From VXRD01 sp965242535 (lineage in GTDB: Bacteria; Latescibacterota; UBA2968): 64,000 nucleotides of DNA. Shown here in pieces: positions 1 through 8,568 of the stretch. The stretch's first letter is position 1. Every line of letters begins with the position of its first letter. The notes under the pieces were generated by a model. That model was not told where the DNA came from. It saw only the letters and a list, made by a program, of their open reading frames with translations, and did not search any database. A program made the translations under genes and the position numbers. The stretch is from positions 868,001 to 932,000 of the forward strand of contig OZ251458.1 in NCBI GenBank assembly GCA_965242535.1. The letters are read 5' to 3'.

Positions 1-864
1 GCCGATAGCCCGCGCTTGATGGGGCGTGGGCGCGATGGGTTCGGGTGGGGGCAGATCGATCTGGGAATAGGGGTCGCGCACGACTTCGCGGTCGATAAAG
101 CGAACGATGTTGCGCTCGCCCAACCCCTTGAGCACTCGCGAGGAAATCCCCTCGGCCGCCAGTTGCGCGACCGACAGGGGGCACTCTGCCGCGTGCAGGC
201 GGCGAATACATTGCGCTTGGCGGGGCGCGCGTTTTTCCAAAACGGGCAATTCCAGCTCAAACCAGCGCGGATCGCTGGGCACGAGCGCGGCCATGCGTTG
301 GGTTTTGGGTTTTACTTTTGGCGCGGACATTTTTTGGAACGCATGCGCGATGCCGCGTTGCAACAGGCCATGCACCGCCGACTGCACCCCGGTTTTGCCC
401 AATCGGTTTTGCAGTTGGCGCATCGACGCGGAGCCGAGGTCGTTCAGGATCGCTGCGACTTCGCGCTGGCGCGGGGAAAGCAGGCCGAGGATCGCGGCGT
501 CAAAGTCTTCATCCATGGCGAAATGCTGCCCGCTGTCCAAATGGATGCCCGCGGGGAGCGCGGCGGAAAGCACTTCGGCGAGGCTGCACAAATAGTACGA
601 TGCCACCCATCGACACAGCTCGAGCAAAGCGGGCGTTATGAGAGGATAGGGATCGAGGAGGTGGGCGATGGCCTTGATCCTTCCAGGCGCGAGGTCGCAC
701 GTTTCGCAAAAGCCGACGACAATGCCCGTGACCCAGCGTTCGCCAAAGGGGATGAGCACGCGACAACCCGTTTGCAGATCGCATTGCAGATCGTCGGGAA
801 TGCGATAGGTGAATGCGTCGAGGGATGTGCCCAAGGGGACGATTTGTGCAAAGGGATGCGCCAT
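1..864 (-). CDS. priA: Primosomal protein N' (PriA), N-terminal part, cut by window edge
   Basis: Minus-strand reading frame of 288 codons that starts at the ATG at 864 and stays open to the left edge. It begins MAHPFAQIVPLGTSLDAFTY and continues with RIPDDLQ, GCRVLIPFGERWVTGIVVG and YYLCSLAEVLSAALP. This is the pattern of the 3'-DNA-end binding domain of PriA, the helicase that restarts collapsed replication forks. The visible part ends at PTPHQARAIG, just where the Walker A helicase motor should begin, so ATPase and zinc-binding regions lie outside the window. The gene lies 28 bp downstream of the rodZ-like gene on the same strand and is probably co-transcribed with dtd, maf and rodZ. Identification rests on motif recognition of the N-domain only. 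Confidence 0.8.
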   Translation of the reverse strand, partial: MAHPFAQIVPLGTSLDAFTYRIPDDLQCDLQTGCRVLIPFGERWVTGIVVGFCETCDLAPGRIKAIAHLLDPYPLITPALLELCRWVASYYLCSLAEVLSAALPAGIHLDSGQHFAMDEDFDAAILGLLSPRQREVAAILNDLGSASMRQLQNRLGKTGVQSAVHGLLQRGIAHAFQKMSAPKVKPKTQRMAALVPSDPRWFELELPVLEKRAPRQAQCIRRLHAAECPLSVAQLAAEGISSRVLKGLGERNIVRFIDREVVRDPYSQIDLPPPEPIAPTPHQARAIG

Positions 865-892
865 AGAATGAGGTCGGAAATGAGGCGTTGGG

Positions 893-2236
893 CTATTCGC
901 CGAGTTCTTCGACGCGAATGGAGATGCGCGAGATATTCAGGCGAAGGCCGCGGTCGGGTGGGCTGGCAGATTCGAGGGGCGCGTCCTGCAAGGAGAGCGA
1001 AATCGCGCCTGCGCGCGGCACATAGACCTGAAATTGATCGCGGGCCTGCCAGCGTTGTGCGTTGCCAGCCGGCAAGATCCCGGCAAAGAGATCGCGGCCG
1101 TCGGCAGTGATGGATAGCGTTGTGGTTTCGGTGGCAACACAAGAAAGGATCATGAGGTCGTCGTCGGCTATGACGACGGGGAGGGGCAAATTGTACGTGG
1201 TCAACACATCGACCACAGGTGGCACAAAACCACGCCCGGGCGATGGGGTGTCTCGATTCTCTGATTGAGCCGCAACCGCATCGTTTTCGGATTCGGGCGA
1301 TGGCATCTCCCGATTCTCGTTTTGAGACGCAACCGAGCTGTTTTCTGATTCGGGCGAGGGTGCCTCCCGATTCTCTGATTGAGCCGCAATCGCATTGTTT
1401 TCTGATTCGGGCGATGATGCCTCCCGATTCTCTGATTGAGCCACTCCTGCATCGTTTTCAGATTCGGGCGTTGGTGTCTCCCGATTTTCTGATTGGGATG
1501 CCGCACTATTTTCTGATTCTGATGGCGTCCTCTGCAAGGTATCGCTCCGCGCAGGCGATAGCGTCTCTCGATCCTCGCTTTGAGACCCTGCGCTATTTTC
1601 GGATTCGGACGTTGGCATCTCCCGATTTTCTGATTGAGACGCACCTGCATCGTTTTCTGATTCGGGCGAGGGTGCCTCCCGATTCTCTGATGGAGACGCC
1701 GCGCTGTTTTCGGATTCCGATGGCGTTCTTTGCAACGTATCGCTTTGTGCCAAAGTCGGATCGTCTGTTTGTTGCGCGCTGTCTCGCAGTGTGGGTTGTA
1801 TCTCCGGAGGCGGTTGTGCAACAGGGGGCGGAGAAGTCGTCGTCTCGAGCGGGGCAGTGGGTTCTGTTTTTTTCCCGATGTTGAGGACGATGATCGCCAC
1901 TAAGATGAACACGCAGGCGATCAGCAGGAGGGATGATAGGCGGAAGTTCAAGCGGTGTTTTGAGGAGGCTTGTACCTTGGGGCGAGCGGGGGGCGTCACG
2001 ATGATCGTTTCAAAACGAGTGAGGATGTCTCGCGCGTCGAGGCCGAGTTCTCGCGCATAAGTCCTGAGAAACAGGCGTGCATAAGCGCGGGGCAACACGT
2101 CGAAATTGCCCTCTTCAAATGCTCGCAGAAACCCGGGATCGATCCGCGTGCGCTCATGAATTTCGTCGATGCTCAGACCCAAATTTTCGCGTTGCGTTTT
2201 GAGCAACTCGGCGATGTCTCGTTTTGTATCGGCCAT
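893..2236 (-). CDS. RodZ-like HTH transmembrane protein with serine/glutamate-rich repeat region
   Basis: A 447-residue protein. Residues about 8-75 form a Cro/C1-type helix-turn-helix of the RodZ kind (LKTQRENLGLSIDEIHERT, FEEGNFDVLPRAYARLFLRT). A single membrane helix follows at about 100-120 (LLIACVFILVAIIVLNI). Then comes a long periplasmic region and a C-terminal DUF4115-type beta domain (about 350-447). RodZ links the MreB cytoskeleton to the cell-wall elongation machinery. The unusual part is residues about 165-330, built from roughly eight copies of a 19-residue unit like SENREAPSPESENDAGASQ (57-bp DNA period). It probably acts as an extended acidic linker. The gene lies 15 bp after maf and 28 bp before priA. 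The HTH+TM+DUF4115 order supports the call; no cell-shape function can be shown from sequence. Confidence 0.8.
   Translation of the reverse strand: MADTKRDIAELLKTQRENLGLSIDEIHERTRIDPGFLRAFEEGNFDVLPRAYARLFLRTYARELGLDARDILTRFETIIVTPPARPKVQASSKHRLNFRLSSLLLIACVFILVAIIVLNIGKKTEPTAPLETTTSPPPVAQPPPEIQPTLRDSAQQTDDPTLAQSDTLQRTPSESENSAASPSENREAPSPESENDAGASQSENREMPTSESENSAGSQSEDRETLSPARSDTLQRTPSESENSAASQSENRETPTPESENDAGVAQSENREASSPESENNAIAAQSENREAPSPESENSSVASQNENREMPSPESENDAVAAQSENRDTPSPGRGFVPPVVDVLTTYNLPLPVVIADDDLMILSCVATETTTLSITADGRDLFAGILPAGNAQRWQARDQFQVYVPRAGAISLSLQDAPLESASPPDRGLRLNISRISIRVEELGE
1240..1745 (-). repeat. 57-bp tandem repeats inside the rodZ-like gene
   Basis: About eight imperfect 57-bp units encode 19-residue segments containing SENRE and PESEN. 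Spacing between matching phrases (for example the units beginning near 1370 and 1427) is 57 bp. One unit is interrupted by a copy of the DTLQRTPSESEN segment that also occurs just before the array, which indicates internal duplication. The frame is kept throughout. Confidence 0.8.
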
Positions 2237-2251
2237 GGCAAAATATTTTTC

Positions 2252-2851
2252 TCAACGGGGTTCGGGGATGGCGGCCCAAGGCGATAGCCCGGTCAAGCGG
2301 TGATAAAGCGTCCAAAATTGCGCGAGCGGCAGGCCCACCACATTGTAGAAGCAACCGGACACGGCTTGGATAAATGCGGATGCGCGGCCCTGTGCCCCAT
2401 ACGCGCCTGCCTTATCCAGGGATTCGCCCGTGGCGACGTAGCGCGAAATGTCTTGTTGCGAGAGCGCGCGCAAAGTGACGGAGGTGATCGCGACTTCCGT
2501 GAGGATCTGCCCCGTATCCGCATCCGCCAGGGCCAGGCCCGTATAGACCCGATGGGTTTTCCCCGAAAGTTGCGCGAGCATGTCGCGGGCGTGGTCCGCG
2601 TCGCGCGGTTTTCCGAGGATCGCGTTTTCTATCGCCACGACCGTATCCGCGCCCAAAACGAGCGCGCGGTCGAATCGAGGGGCGACGGCGCGGGCTTTGC
2701 GCGTTGCGATTTCGCGCACGTATTCGGCCGGTGGCAACGGCGTGTCGAGGGCTTCATCGACATTGCTCGGCGCGATTTCAAAGGGCATGTCCAACAAGCG
2801 CAACAGGCTTGCGCGCCTCGGCGACGCAGAGGCGAGGATCAGTTTTTTCAT
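2252..2851 (-). CDS. maf: Maf family nucleotide pyrophosphatase
   Basis: A 199-residue Maf/HAM1-fold protein. The N-terminus MKKLILASASPRRASLL carries the Maf signature SxSPRR; GADTVV follows at about residues 68-73 and GKTHRVYTG at about 95-103. Maf proteins hydrolyse non-canonical or pyrimidine nucleoside triphosphates (dTTP/UTP type) to monophosphates and are linked to septum control and house-cleaning. Length is normal for the family. Its ATG overlaps the stop of dtd by 4 bp (ATGA) and its stop is 15 bp before the rodZ-like gene, so it sits inside a dtd-maf-rodZ-priA operon. Which Maf subclass it belongs to is not clear from motifs alone. Confidence 0.93.
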   Translation of the reverse strand: MKKLILASASPRRASLLRLLDMPFEIAPSNVDEALDTPLPPAEYVREIATRKARAVAPRFDRALVLGADTVVAIENAILGKPRDADHARDMLAQLSGKTHRVYTGLALADADTGQILTEVAITSVTLRALSQQDISRYVATGESLDKAGAYGAQGRASAFIQAVSGCFYNVVGLPLAQFWTLYHRLTGLSPWAAIPEPR

Positions 2852-3291
2852 GGCTCGGATTCGATCATCAGGGTCACGGGGCCATCGTTGTGAATTTCGA
2901 CTTGCATGTACGCGCCAAAAACGCCGGTTTCCACGTGAATGCCCAAATCGCGCACGCGCTGGACGAATTGCTCGTACATGGCTTTGGCGCCGTCCGGCGG
3001 CGCGGCCCGGTTAAAACTGGGTCGGCGGCCTTTGCGCGTCTCGGCGCAAAGCGTGAATTGCGAGACCACCAATGCCTGCCCGCCCGCGTCGATGAGGGAC
3101 AGGTTCATCTTGCCCTGCGCGTCTTCAAAAATTCGCAGATGCGCGCATTTCTCCGCGACGTAGCGCAGGTCTTGCGGCGTGTCGTCCACGTCAATGCCCA
3201 ACAAGATCAAAAGCCCGCGATCAATCTGCCCGACGGCGTGCCCTTCAACGCGCACCGTCGCCCCGCAAACCCGCTGAATCAATGCTCTCAC
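2848..3291 (-). CDS. dtd: D-aminoacyl-tRNA deacylase
   Basis: A 147-residue DTD protein of normal length. It contains the two family signatures: SQFTLCAETRKGRRPSF at about residues 77-93 and NDGPVTLMIE near the C-terminus (the NxGPVT motif of the active site). DTD removes D-amino acids wrongly attached to tRNAs and acts in the cytoplasm. It is the first gene of the minus-strand operon; its stop overlaps the start of maf by 4 bp. The region upstream is occupied by a mobile repeat about 100 bp away, so its promoter must lie in 3292-3387. Confidence 0.95.
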   Translation of the reverse strand: MRALIQRVCGATVRVEGHAVGQIDRGLLILLGIDVDDTPQDLRYVAEKCAHLRIFEDAQGKMNLSLIDAGGQALVVSQFTLCAETRKGRRPSFNRAAPPDGAKAMYEQFVQRVRDLGIHVETGVFGAYMQVEIHNDGPVTLMIESEP

Positions 3292-3603
3292 ACCATCCTC
3301 CTATCGCCAGTCGCAACGGGATTATACATAAGCCATTTGTGGTAGGCGGGCAAGTTAAAAGAGGCGAAGGGCTGAAAACGGCTATCCTAAGAAGCCATCT
3401 AAAAACTCGGGCCGCCATTGAGAGCGTCGCAAAAACATTCGCTTTTCGCAGATTAAAACCCAAGAATAAGGGCCTTTATTCCCCCTTTCCTCCTAGGAAA
3501 GGGGGCTAGGGGGTTAGGTCCCAATAATTTTTAGATGGCTTCTAAAAAAAACGACGGACGCCATCGAGAGGGAGGATGCGATGTGCTCAACGCTTAATTC
3601 GCT
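3292..3603. other. Intergenic gap containing MITE-like copy 1
   Basis: This gap between dtd and the interrupted peptidase gene (both minus strand) holds the 153-bp element at 3390-3542 and about 150 bp of other sequence in which I recognise no gene. The dtd promoter should lie in 3292-3387. Confidence 0.7.
3390..3542 (+). mobile_element. 153-bp MITE-like element, copy 1
   Basis: Non-coding element with 15-bp perfect terminal inverted repeats (GAAGCCATCTAAAAA at 3391-3405 and its complement at 3528-3542), flanked by TA on both sides (3388-3389 and 3543-3544). It contains a perfect 10-bp hairpin stem, CCCCCTTTCC/GGAAAGGGGG, at 3481-3505. An identical copy lies in inverted orientation at 8372-8524. 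No transposase is encoded. TA duplication and short inverted ends suggest mobilisation by an IS630/Tc1-type transposase located elsewhere (inference). Confidence 0.9.
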
Positions 3604-4596
3604 TTACCGCACAGATCCCAACGTGTTGTGAATAATGCGGGGACCGATCGCGATGGCGGGTTTGGCGTTGGGCGTTGGGGCAATCGTTTTTCCAAACGCG
3701 GCGGCGAATTTGAGAAAGTCCAAAAAGCCGACCACGCCATCCCCGTCAAAATCGAATCGCGGGTCAAAATCCGGATCGGAACTGATCCGCCCAAAGTGCC
3801 TGGCGAAGGTGAGAAAGTCGTCGAAGTCGATGATGAGATCGTCGTTAAAATCAAAGACTTGGAGGGCGAGCGTGGATCGAACCTTTTCAGCGTAGGCGAA
3901 TAACGCATCGAGGTCCCGAGGCGATTCCGCGATCAAGACATCGGTGCCGCGCTGATCGATCTTGAAATCCTCGGTCCCCTGCAATTTGATGGTGAGCACA
4001 CTTTGGTACGCGGTCATAAACTCGGTCGCGTCCCATTCCGTATCCCAAGTCGTGAACAGGACGAACGCGGCGGTATTTTCCCGTCGATGCTTGAAAACCG
4101 CATACCGATCGCCATGCCAGCCCGCGGCCGCGGCGTGCGAGGTCTCGATATCAAAGGCGTTGAAGATATTTCTGAAGCCGAGTTCGCCCAGCGTATCCAT
4201 GTCCAGCAATTCCCAATCGGCCGCAAAGGTTTCGCCCGCCAAAGCCGGAAGGGCGATCTCCTCGAACGATTCCCGCGCGATGTATTTGTCCGGGTGAAAG
4301 ATGTGTTCCGTTGACGATGGCGGGTTGGCGTACGCGCGATTCACCGCGTCCCAGCCCCCGTGTTGCTTCAGGGCAAAGACAAAAGCCCGGCCGCGCAAGT
4401 AGGGCGTGATGTACTGCGACTCAACCAAAAACTGAGGAGCATCTTCGGAAGCCATCACGTTGATAGAATCGTTTATGACCTGCTGTAGTCTGGAATCCGG
4501 CACACTTTGTCCAGCGCGTGCGCTATCCACGAGGAGTTCGACCAGCGTTGCCCCGCCTTCGACCAGAGATTGCCGAGCGATCAATTGATCGCTGTT

Positions 4597-4605
4597 CTTC
4601 GCGCC
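4597..4605 (+). repeat. 9-bp target-site duplication, left
   Basis: CTTCGCGCC directly abuts the left end of the IS element and is repeated at 5802-5810 directly after its right end. Confidence 0.93.
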
Positions 4606-5801
4606 CATACTACGCGACAAAAAATAAAGACCTGTGCAAAATCTGAAAAAGAGTTAGATTTAAGTTATCCGCAAAAACCCTCACCCCTTCTCGGAAAGCA
4701 CAGGTCTATGTCGGATCAAGTTATGCAACTGTACCCCATCTTGCAAGCGCATTTTCCTTGGCACAAAGCCCGGGTGACCTTCCTCTCGGCCTTTCTCTTG
4801 GCCTTGATGAAAGTGACGACCGTCAATTTGACCAAACTGGCCAATGCGCTCAATGGCAAAGTGAAGCCAAAATCCAACTACCGCAGAATCCAACGTTTTT
4901 TCGCCGAGTTCACGCTACCGGAAGATTGGGCAACGGGCTTGATTCTGCATCTCTTACCGGTCAAATCGGATTTTATCCTCGCCATGGACCGGACCCAATG
5001 GTCGTTGGGTAAGGTGTCGATCAATCTCCTGACCGTGGGCATCCTCTATCGAGACATGGCGTTTCCCATTTGCTTCAAGATGCTCCACAAAAAGGGCAAC
5101 TCGAGCACGCAAGAGCGCATAGACCTCATGAAACGGGTCCGTCAACACATCAAGACCTGTAAGATTCGCGCCTTGGTGGCCGACCGCGAATTTATTGGGC
5201 GAAAATGGTTTAAGTGGTTGACCGAAAACAACATGCCTTTTGTCATTCGCCTCAAAGAAAACGCGATCCTCGAAACGGGACAAAAAGCGATTCCATTGAA
5301 AAAACGATTCGCCAATCTGACCTTGAATCAGCAAACGACCTTGCCAAAACCCGGGCGCGTCTATGGACAATCGCTCTCTTTATCGGCAATCCGATGCCCA
5401 GAGGAATGGGTGATGGTCGGCAGCAACACACAAGGCATTGACGCACTCAAGACCTATAAAAAACGATGGAGTATTGAAGTCCTTTTTGCCAACCTCAAAC
5501 GCCGAGGCTTTGATCTCGAACAGACCCATCTCACCGACGCCGACCGCATCGAAAAACTCATCGCGCTCTTGACCCTCGCCGTGTGTTGGGCCCATCTCAT
5601 GGGCGAAGCGCGCGCCCACCACACCCCGCTCAAAATAAAAAACCATGAGAAAAAAGAGAAAAGTCTCTTTCGATATGGACTCGATTATCTGCAATATGTC
5701 CTTTTGAATATTCAAGACCACGCACGCACATTCCAACGCTGTCTGAAAATCCTAAAAGAAGCGCGATTTTTACCCGATTCTTAGTTTTGTCGCGTAGTAT
5801 G
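4606..5801 (+). mobile_element. IS4-family insertion sequence, 1196 bp
   Basis: The element has 17-bp perfect terminal inverted repeats (CATACTACGCGACAAAA at 4606-4622; complement at 5785-5801), a 9-bp target duplication (CTTCGCGCC) and a single transposase gene. It is inserted in antisense direction to the metallopeptidase gene. Perfect ends and intact duplications indicate a recent insertion. Size and duplication length suit the IS4 family (9-13 bp duplications are usual). Confidence 0.95.
4708..5784 (+). CDS. IS4-family DDE transposase
   Basis: A 358-residue transposase starting at the ATG at 4708 (MSDQVMQLYPILQAHF). The DDE catalytic residues can be read as D in AMDRTQWS (about residue 93), D in ALVADREFIG (about 157), and E in YKKRWSIEVLFANLKRRG. 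That last segment matches the IS4-family Y-(2)-R-(3)-E-(6)-K signature exactly. It acts by cut-and-paste at the 17-bp ends of its own element. The frame is open further upstream, but that part is outside the IS and belongs to the disrupted gene. The stop codon directly abuts the right inverted repeat. No frameshift is seen, so the element may be active. Confidence 0.95.
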   Translation: MSDQVMQLYPILQAHFPWHKARVTFLSAFLLALMKVTTVNLTKLANALNGKVKPKSNYRRIQRFFAEFTLPEDWATGLILHLLPVKSDFILAMDRTQWSLGKVSINLLTVGILYRDMAFPICFKMLHKKGNSSTQERIDLMKRVRQHIKTCKIRALVADREFIGRKWFKWLTENNMPFVIRLKENAILETGQKAIPLKKRFANLTLNQQTTLPKPGRVYGQSLSLSAIRCPEEWVMVGSNTQGIDALKTYKKRWSIEVLFANLKRRGFDLEQTHLTDADRIEKLIALLTLAVCWAHLMGEARAHHTPLKIKNHEKKEKSLFRYGLDYLQYVLLNIQDHARTFQRCLKILKEARFLPDS

Positions 5802-5810
5802 CTTCGCGCC
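5802..5810 (+). repeat. 9-bp target-site duplication, right
   Basis: Second copy of CTTCGCGCC immediately after the right inverted repeat of the IS element; partner of 4597-4605. Confidence 0.93.
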
Positions 5811-6421
5811 TATGAGCAGGTTGTCGAGTCCAAAGTGCTGGTCTTGCAACGCATGCGCGAGTTCATGCGCCATGATCGACGCGAGATCCTCCCCTTCCTC
5901 TGGGTTGTATTCCCTCATTGGGATGTTGATAGAGCGGTTTTCGGGATTGGGATCGTAATAGATAGGAAGAGGTGCATCCGGGGGCCCTGTTATTGTCTCA
6001 CTGCCGCGCGGGCGGGCACCGCGATAAAGCCCGATCGTGCGGATGATCAGATCGTAGTTTTCGAGATACGCCTGCGGATAAAACTCAGAGATGTCGAAGG
6101 TATCGACCTCTGCGGCTGAATAATAACGCACCTCGAACTCGAACGACGGATCAAAGTCGAGGGATCGCGCCGCGGAAACCTCTGGCTTAATCCTCGCGCT
6201 CAACGAGTCCAAATCCGGAAGATTTTGCGACCGTGCGACCGCGGGGATCGCGAAAATCGCCAGGGCGATGCAACAGAATTTCTTCACCATGTTTCACTCC
6301 TTTGTGAAAGGCGACGGGCAGTGGCGAGTCACCGCCCAATTTTCTACGCATCGAGTACGAGGTCATGCAGAGAAAGCGAGACAGTCGAGTTCCTGCACGC
6401 CACGATGGACGGGTTGGGCCG

Positions 6422-7951
6422 TCACCGCACGAATCCCAACGCGCTGTGGATAAAGCGGGGATCGATCGCGACGGCGGGTTTGGCGTTGGGCGTTGGGGCA
6501 ATCGTTTGTCCAAACGCGGCGGCGAATTTGAGAAAGCCCGAAAAGCCGACCGTGCCATCGTCGTCAAAATCGAAGCGCGGATCAAAATCCGGATCGGAAC
6601 GACTCAGGCCATAGTGCGAGGCGAACACGAGAAAGTCCTCGAAACCGATGGTGAGATCGCCATCAAAATCGAAGACCGTGAGGGCCAATGCGGGCGCGGC
6701 TCGAACCTTTTCAGCGTAGGCGAATAACGCATCGAGATCCAGAGCCCGAGGCGATTCCGCGATCAAGACATCGGTGCCGCGCCGATCGATCTTGAAATCC
6801 TCGTCTCCCTGCAATTTGATGTCGAGCACACTTTGGTACGCGGTCATAAACTCGGTCGCGTCCCGTTCCGTATCCCAAGTCGTGAACAGGACGAGCGCGG
6901 GAGTATTCTCCTGCCGATGCTTGAAAACCGCATACTGATCGCCGTGCCAGCCCGCGGCCGCGGCGTGCGAGGTCTCGATATCAAAGGCGTTGAAGATGAG
7001 TCGGAAGCCAAACTCGCCCAGCGTATCCATGTCCAGCAATTCCCAATCGCCTGCAAAGGTTTCGCCCGCCAAATCCGGAAGGGCGATCTCCGCGGGGGAT
7101 TCCCCCGCGATGTATTTGTCCGGGTGAAAGATGTGTTCCGAGGACGATGGCGGGTTGGCGAACGCGCGATTCACCGCGGGCCAACCGCCGCGTCGCTTCA
7201 GGGCAAAGACAAAGGCCGTCCCGCGATAATAAGCCGTGATGAACTGATCCCAAAAAAAGTCGGGCGTGTTTTCGATCTCTTTGACAGCCTGCGGATCGGA
7301 CAGCGAGTTCTTGGCTCCTTGCTTGATTGCGTCAACACTCGTGTTGGCAGCTCTGTCTATGCCTATCTGGAGAACGTTATCTGATACTGTCTGCCCCTCG
7401 GCGGCGATCTCCCAAAGGGTTTGGACCAACGTCGCATCGCCTTCGACCAGAGCCTGCTGTGCGATCAGTTGATCGCTGTTCGCCGCGTCGAGCATGCGGG
7501 CGAGCCCAAAGTGCATGTCCTGGAGCGCGTGTACGAGTTCATGAGCCATGATGGGCGAGATTTCCGCCAAGAAATACGTTCGGAGCGGGAAATTGATAGA
7601 TCGGGTTGCGGGATCGTAATAGGCGGCGACTTGGCCCTGCGTGGCCCCTGTGATCGTCTCAATGCTGACCGGATCTCCGCCGCGATGAAGCCCGATGGCG
7701 CGGATGATCCGATCGTAATTTTGGCGATAGCTTTGCGGCAACTCATCCGCGCCCGCATTGATGAAGGCGCGGATCTCCGCGCTTGTCTGATAGCGCACGG
7801 TGAACGGACGGACGAAATTGAGGGACCGAATTTGCGCGATCTCAGGCTCGATCCTCGCGCTCACCGCGGTCAAATCCAGACGACTTTGCGACAGCGCGAC
7901 CGCGGGGATCGCGAAAATCGCCAGGGCGATGCAACAGAGTTTCTTCACCAT
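6422..7951 (-). CDS. Secreted zinc metallopeptidase-like protein with dockerin-like tail
   Basis: A 509-residue protein, intact paralogue of the split gene next to it. It starts with a signal peptide (MVKKLCCIALAIFAIPAVALSQ). The zinc-binding motif HELVH lies at about 165-169 in PIMAHELVHALQDMHFGL, and a probable third ligand in LVEGDATLVQ about 40 residues later, the usual arrangement for gluzincin-type peptidases. The last 110 residues hold two EF-hand-like dockerin segments (VFDFDGDLTIGFEDF and FDFDDDGTVGFSGF) separated by a hydrophobic stretch. These probably bind calcium and may anchor the protein outside the cell. A ribosome site AAGGAG precedes the ATG. The DNA of the 3' half is nearly the same as that of the neighbouring copy, pointing to a recent tandem duplication. 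Substrate unknown; I do not recognise a named peptidase. Confidence 0.8.
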   Translation of the reverse strand: MVKKLCCIALAIFAIPAVALSQSRLDLTAVSARIEPEIAQIRSLNFVRPFTVRYQTSAEIRAFINAGADELPQSYRQNYDRIIRAIGLHRGGDPVSIETITGATQGQVAAYYDPATRSINFPLRTYFLAEISPIMAHELVHALQDMHFGLARMLDAANSDQLIAQQALVEGDATLVQTLWEIAAEGQTVSDNVLQIGIDRAANTSVDAIKQGAKNSLSDPQAVKEIENTPDFFWDQFITAYYRGTAFVFALKRRGGWPAVNRAFANPPSSSEHIFHPDKYIAGESPAEIALPDLAGETFAGDWELLDMDTLGEFGFRLIFNAFDIETSHAAAAGWHGDQYAVFKHRQENTPALVLFTTWDTERDATEFMTAYQSVLDIKLQGDEDFKIDRRGTDVLIAESPRALDLDALFAYAEKVRAAPALALTVFDFDGDLTIGFEDFLVFASHYGLSRSDPDFDPRFDFDDDGTVGFSGFLKFAAAFGQTIAPTPNAKPAVAIDPRFIHSALGFVR

Positions 7952-8213
7952 GTTTCACTCCTTTGTGAAAAGCAGTGGTGAATAAAACAAATGGTCGGCT
8001 AATTACTCAAAAAATTAAATGATTCGGAATTTCAATTTTTTCAGAGTTGACGGACGTAATGCCGTACCTCAAATAAGCCATCGCCAACCGTGCCATCCCA
8101 AAAGCCCATCAACGAAAGCCATCGCGCACAGCGCGCAAGTCCGTCTCGCAACCAACATCCATTTTGCAACCCACCTTGCAGGCTGACTCATGTCGTGTGT
8201 GCAACGGAGCGAT

Positions 8214-8243
8214 TGAACTGCTGGGGCAGTTGTACCCCGCTCG
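8214..8243 (-). repeat. GAGCGGGGTACAAC hairpin repeat, copy 1
   Basis: Read on the minus strand: CGAGCGGGGTACAAC followed by the palindrome AACTGCCCCAGCAGTT. Other copies are at 9879-9913, 44174-44208 and 44212-44247. It lies inside copy A of the large repeat and is absent from copies B and C. Confidence 0.7.
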
Positions 8244-8371
8244 CCTACTTTTCTTCAGACGCTTATTCGCGTCTTCTCTGTTGACAAAAAGTAGGTCGCC
8301 GCACGCCGTAGGCACAGGCGAGGGCAACGCATCAAAGGCAACCCACGATGTTTTTAGTACCAAACGTTTTA

Positions 8372-8524
8372 GAAGCCATCTAAAAATTATTGGGACCTAA
8401 CCCCCTAGCCCCCTTTCCTAGGAGGAAAGGGGGAATAAAGGCCCTTATTCTTGGGTTTTAATCTGCGAAAAGCGAATGTTTTTGCGACGCTCTCAATGGC
8501 GGCCCGAGTTTTTAGATGGCTTCT
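8372..8524 (-). mobile_element. 153-bp MITE-like element, copy 2 (inverted)
   Basis: Reverse complement of 3390-3542; I find no difference over the 153 bp. It interrupts copy A of the large repeat: copies B and C read ...CCAAACG-TTTAGAAAAGCG-type sequence without it, whereas here TA (8370-8371) and TA (8525-8526) flank the element before GAAAAGCG. This directly shows a TA target duplication. Confidence 0.95.
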
Positions 8525-8568
8525 TAGAAAAGCGAGCCATGCAGGTGCGGATCAAAATTTGGTATCAT

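Larger units (their letters stand above)
3604..6290 (-). pseudogene. Secreted dockerin-tailed metallopeptidase, split by an IS4-family insertion
   Basis: The N-terminal part (6290-5802) has a signal peptide (MVKKFCCIALAIFAIPAVARS) and the zinc motif HELAH within IMAHELAHALQDQHFGL. The C-terminal part (4605-3604) carries the third-ligand-type motif LVEGGATLV, the catalytic-domain remainder and two dockerin-like EF-hand segments (FNDDLIIDFDDF, DFDGDGVVGFLDF). The insertion at 4606-5801 duplicated 9 bp (CTTCGCGCC). Removing the element and one duplicate joins LLI-GAK-NSDQL in frame and gives a 493-residue protein closely matching its intact neighbour (509 aa). It should be inactive as it stands because the zinc site and the rest of the fold are separated. 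The neighbour has EGD where this copy has EGG; the glutamate is kept. Confidence 0.9.

Noticed and set aside
16..1110. 364-residue plus-strand frame at the left edge
   Set aside because: It is the complement of priA and the end of the rodZ-like gene; the minus-strand product has clear PriA N-domain motifs.
3388..8526. Interpretation of the MITE-bracketed block as a classic composite transposon
   Set aside because: The bracketing elements have no transposase and each has its own TA flanks, so they inserted one by one; mobility of the whole block is unproven.
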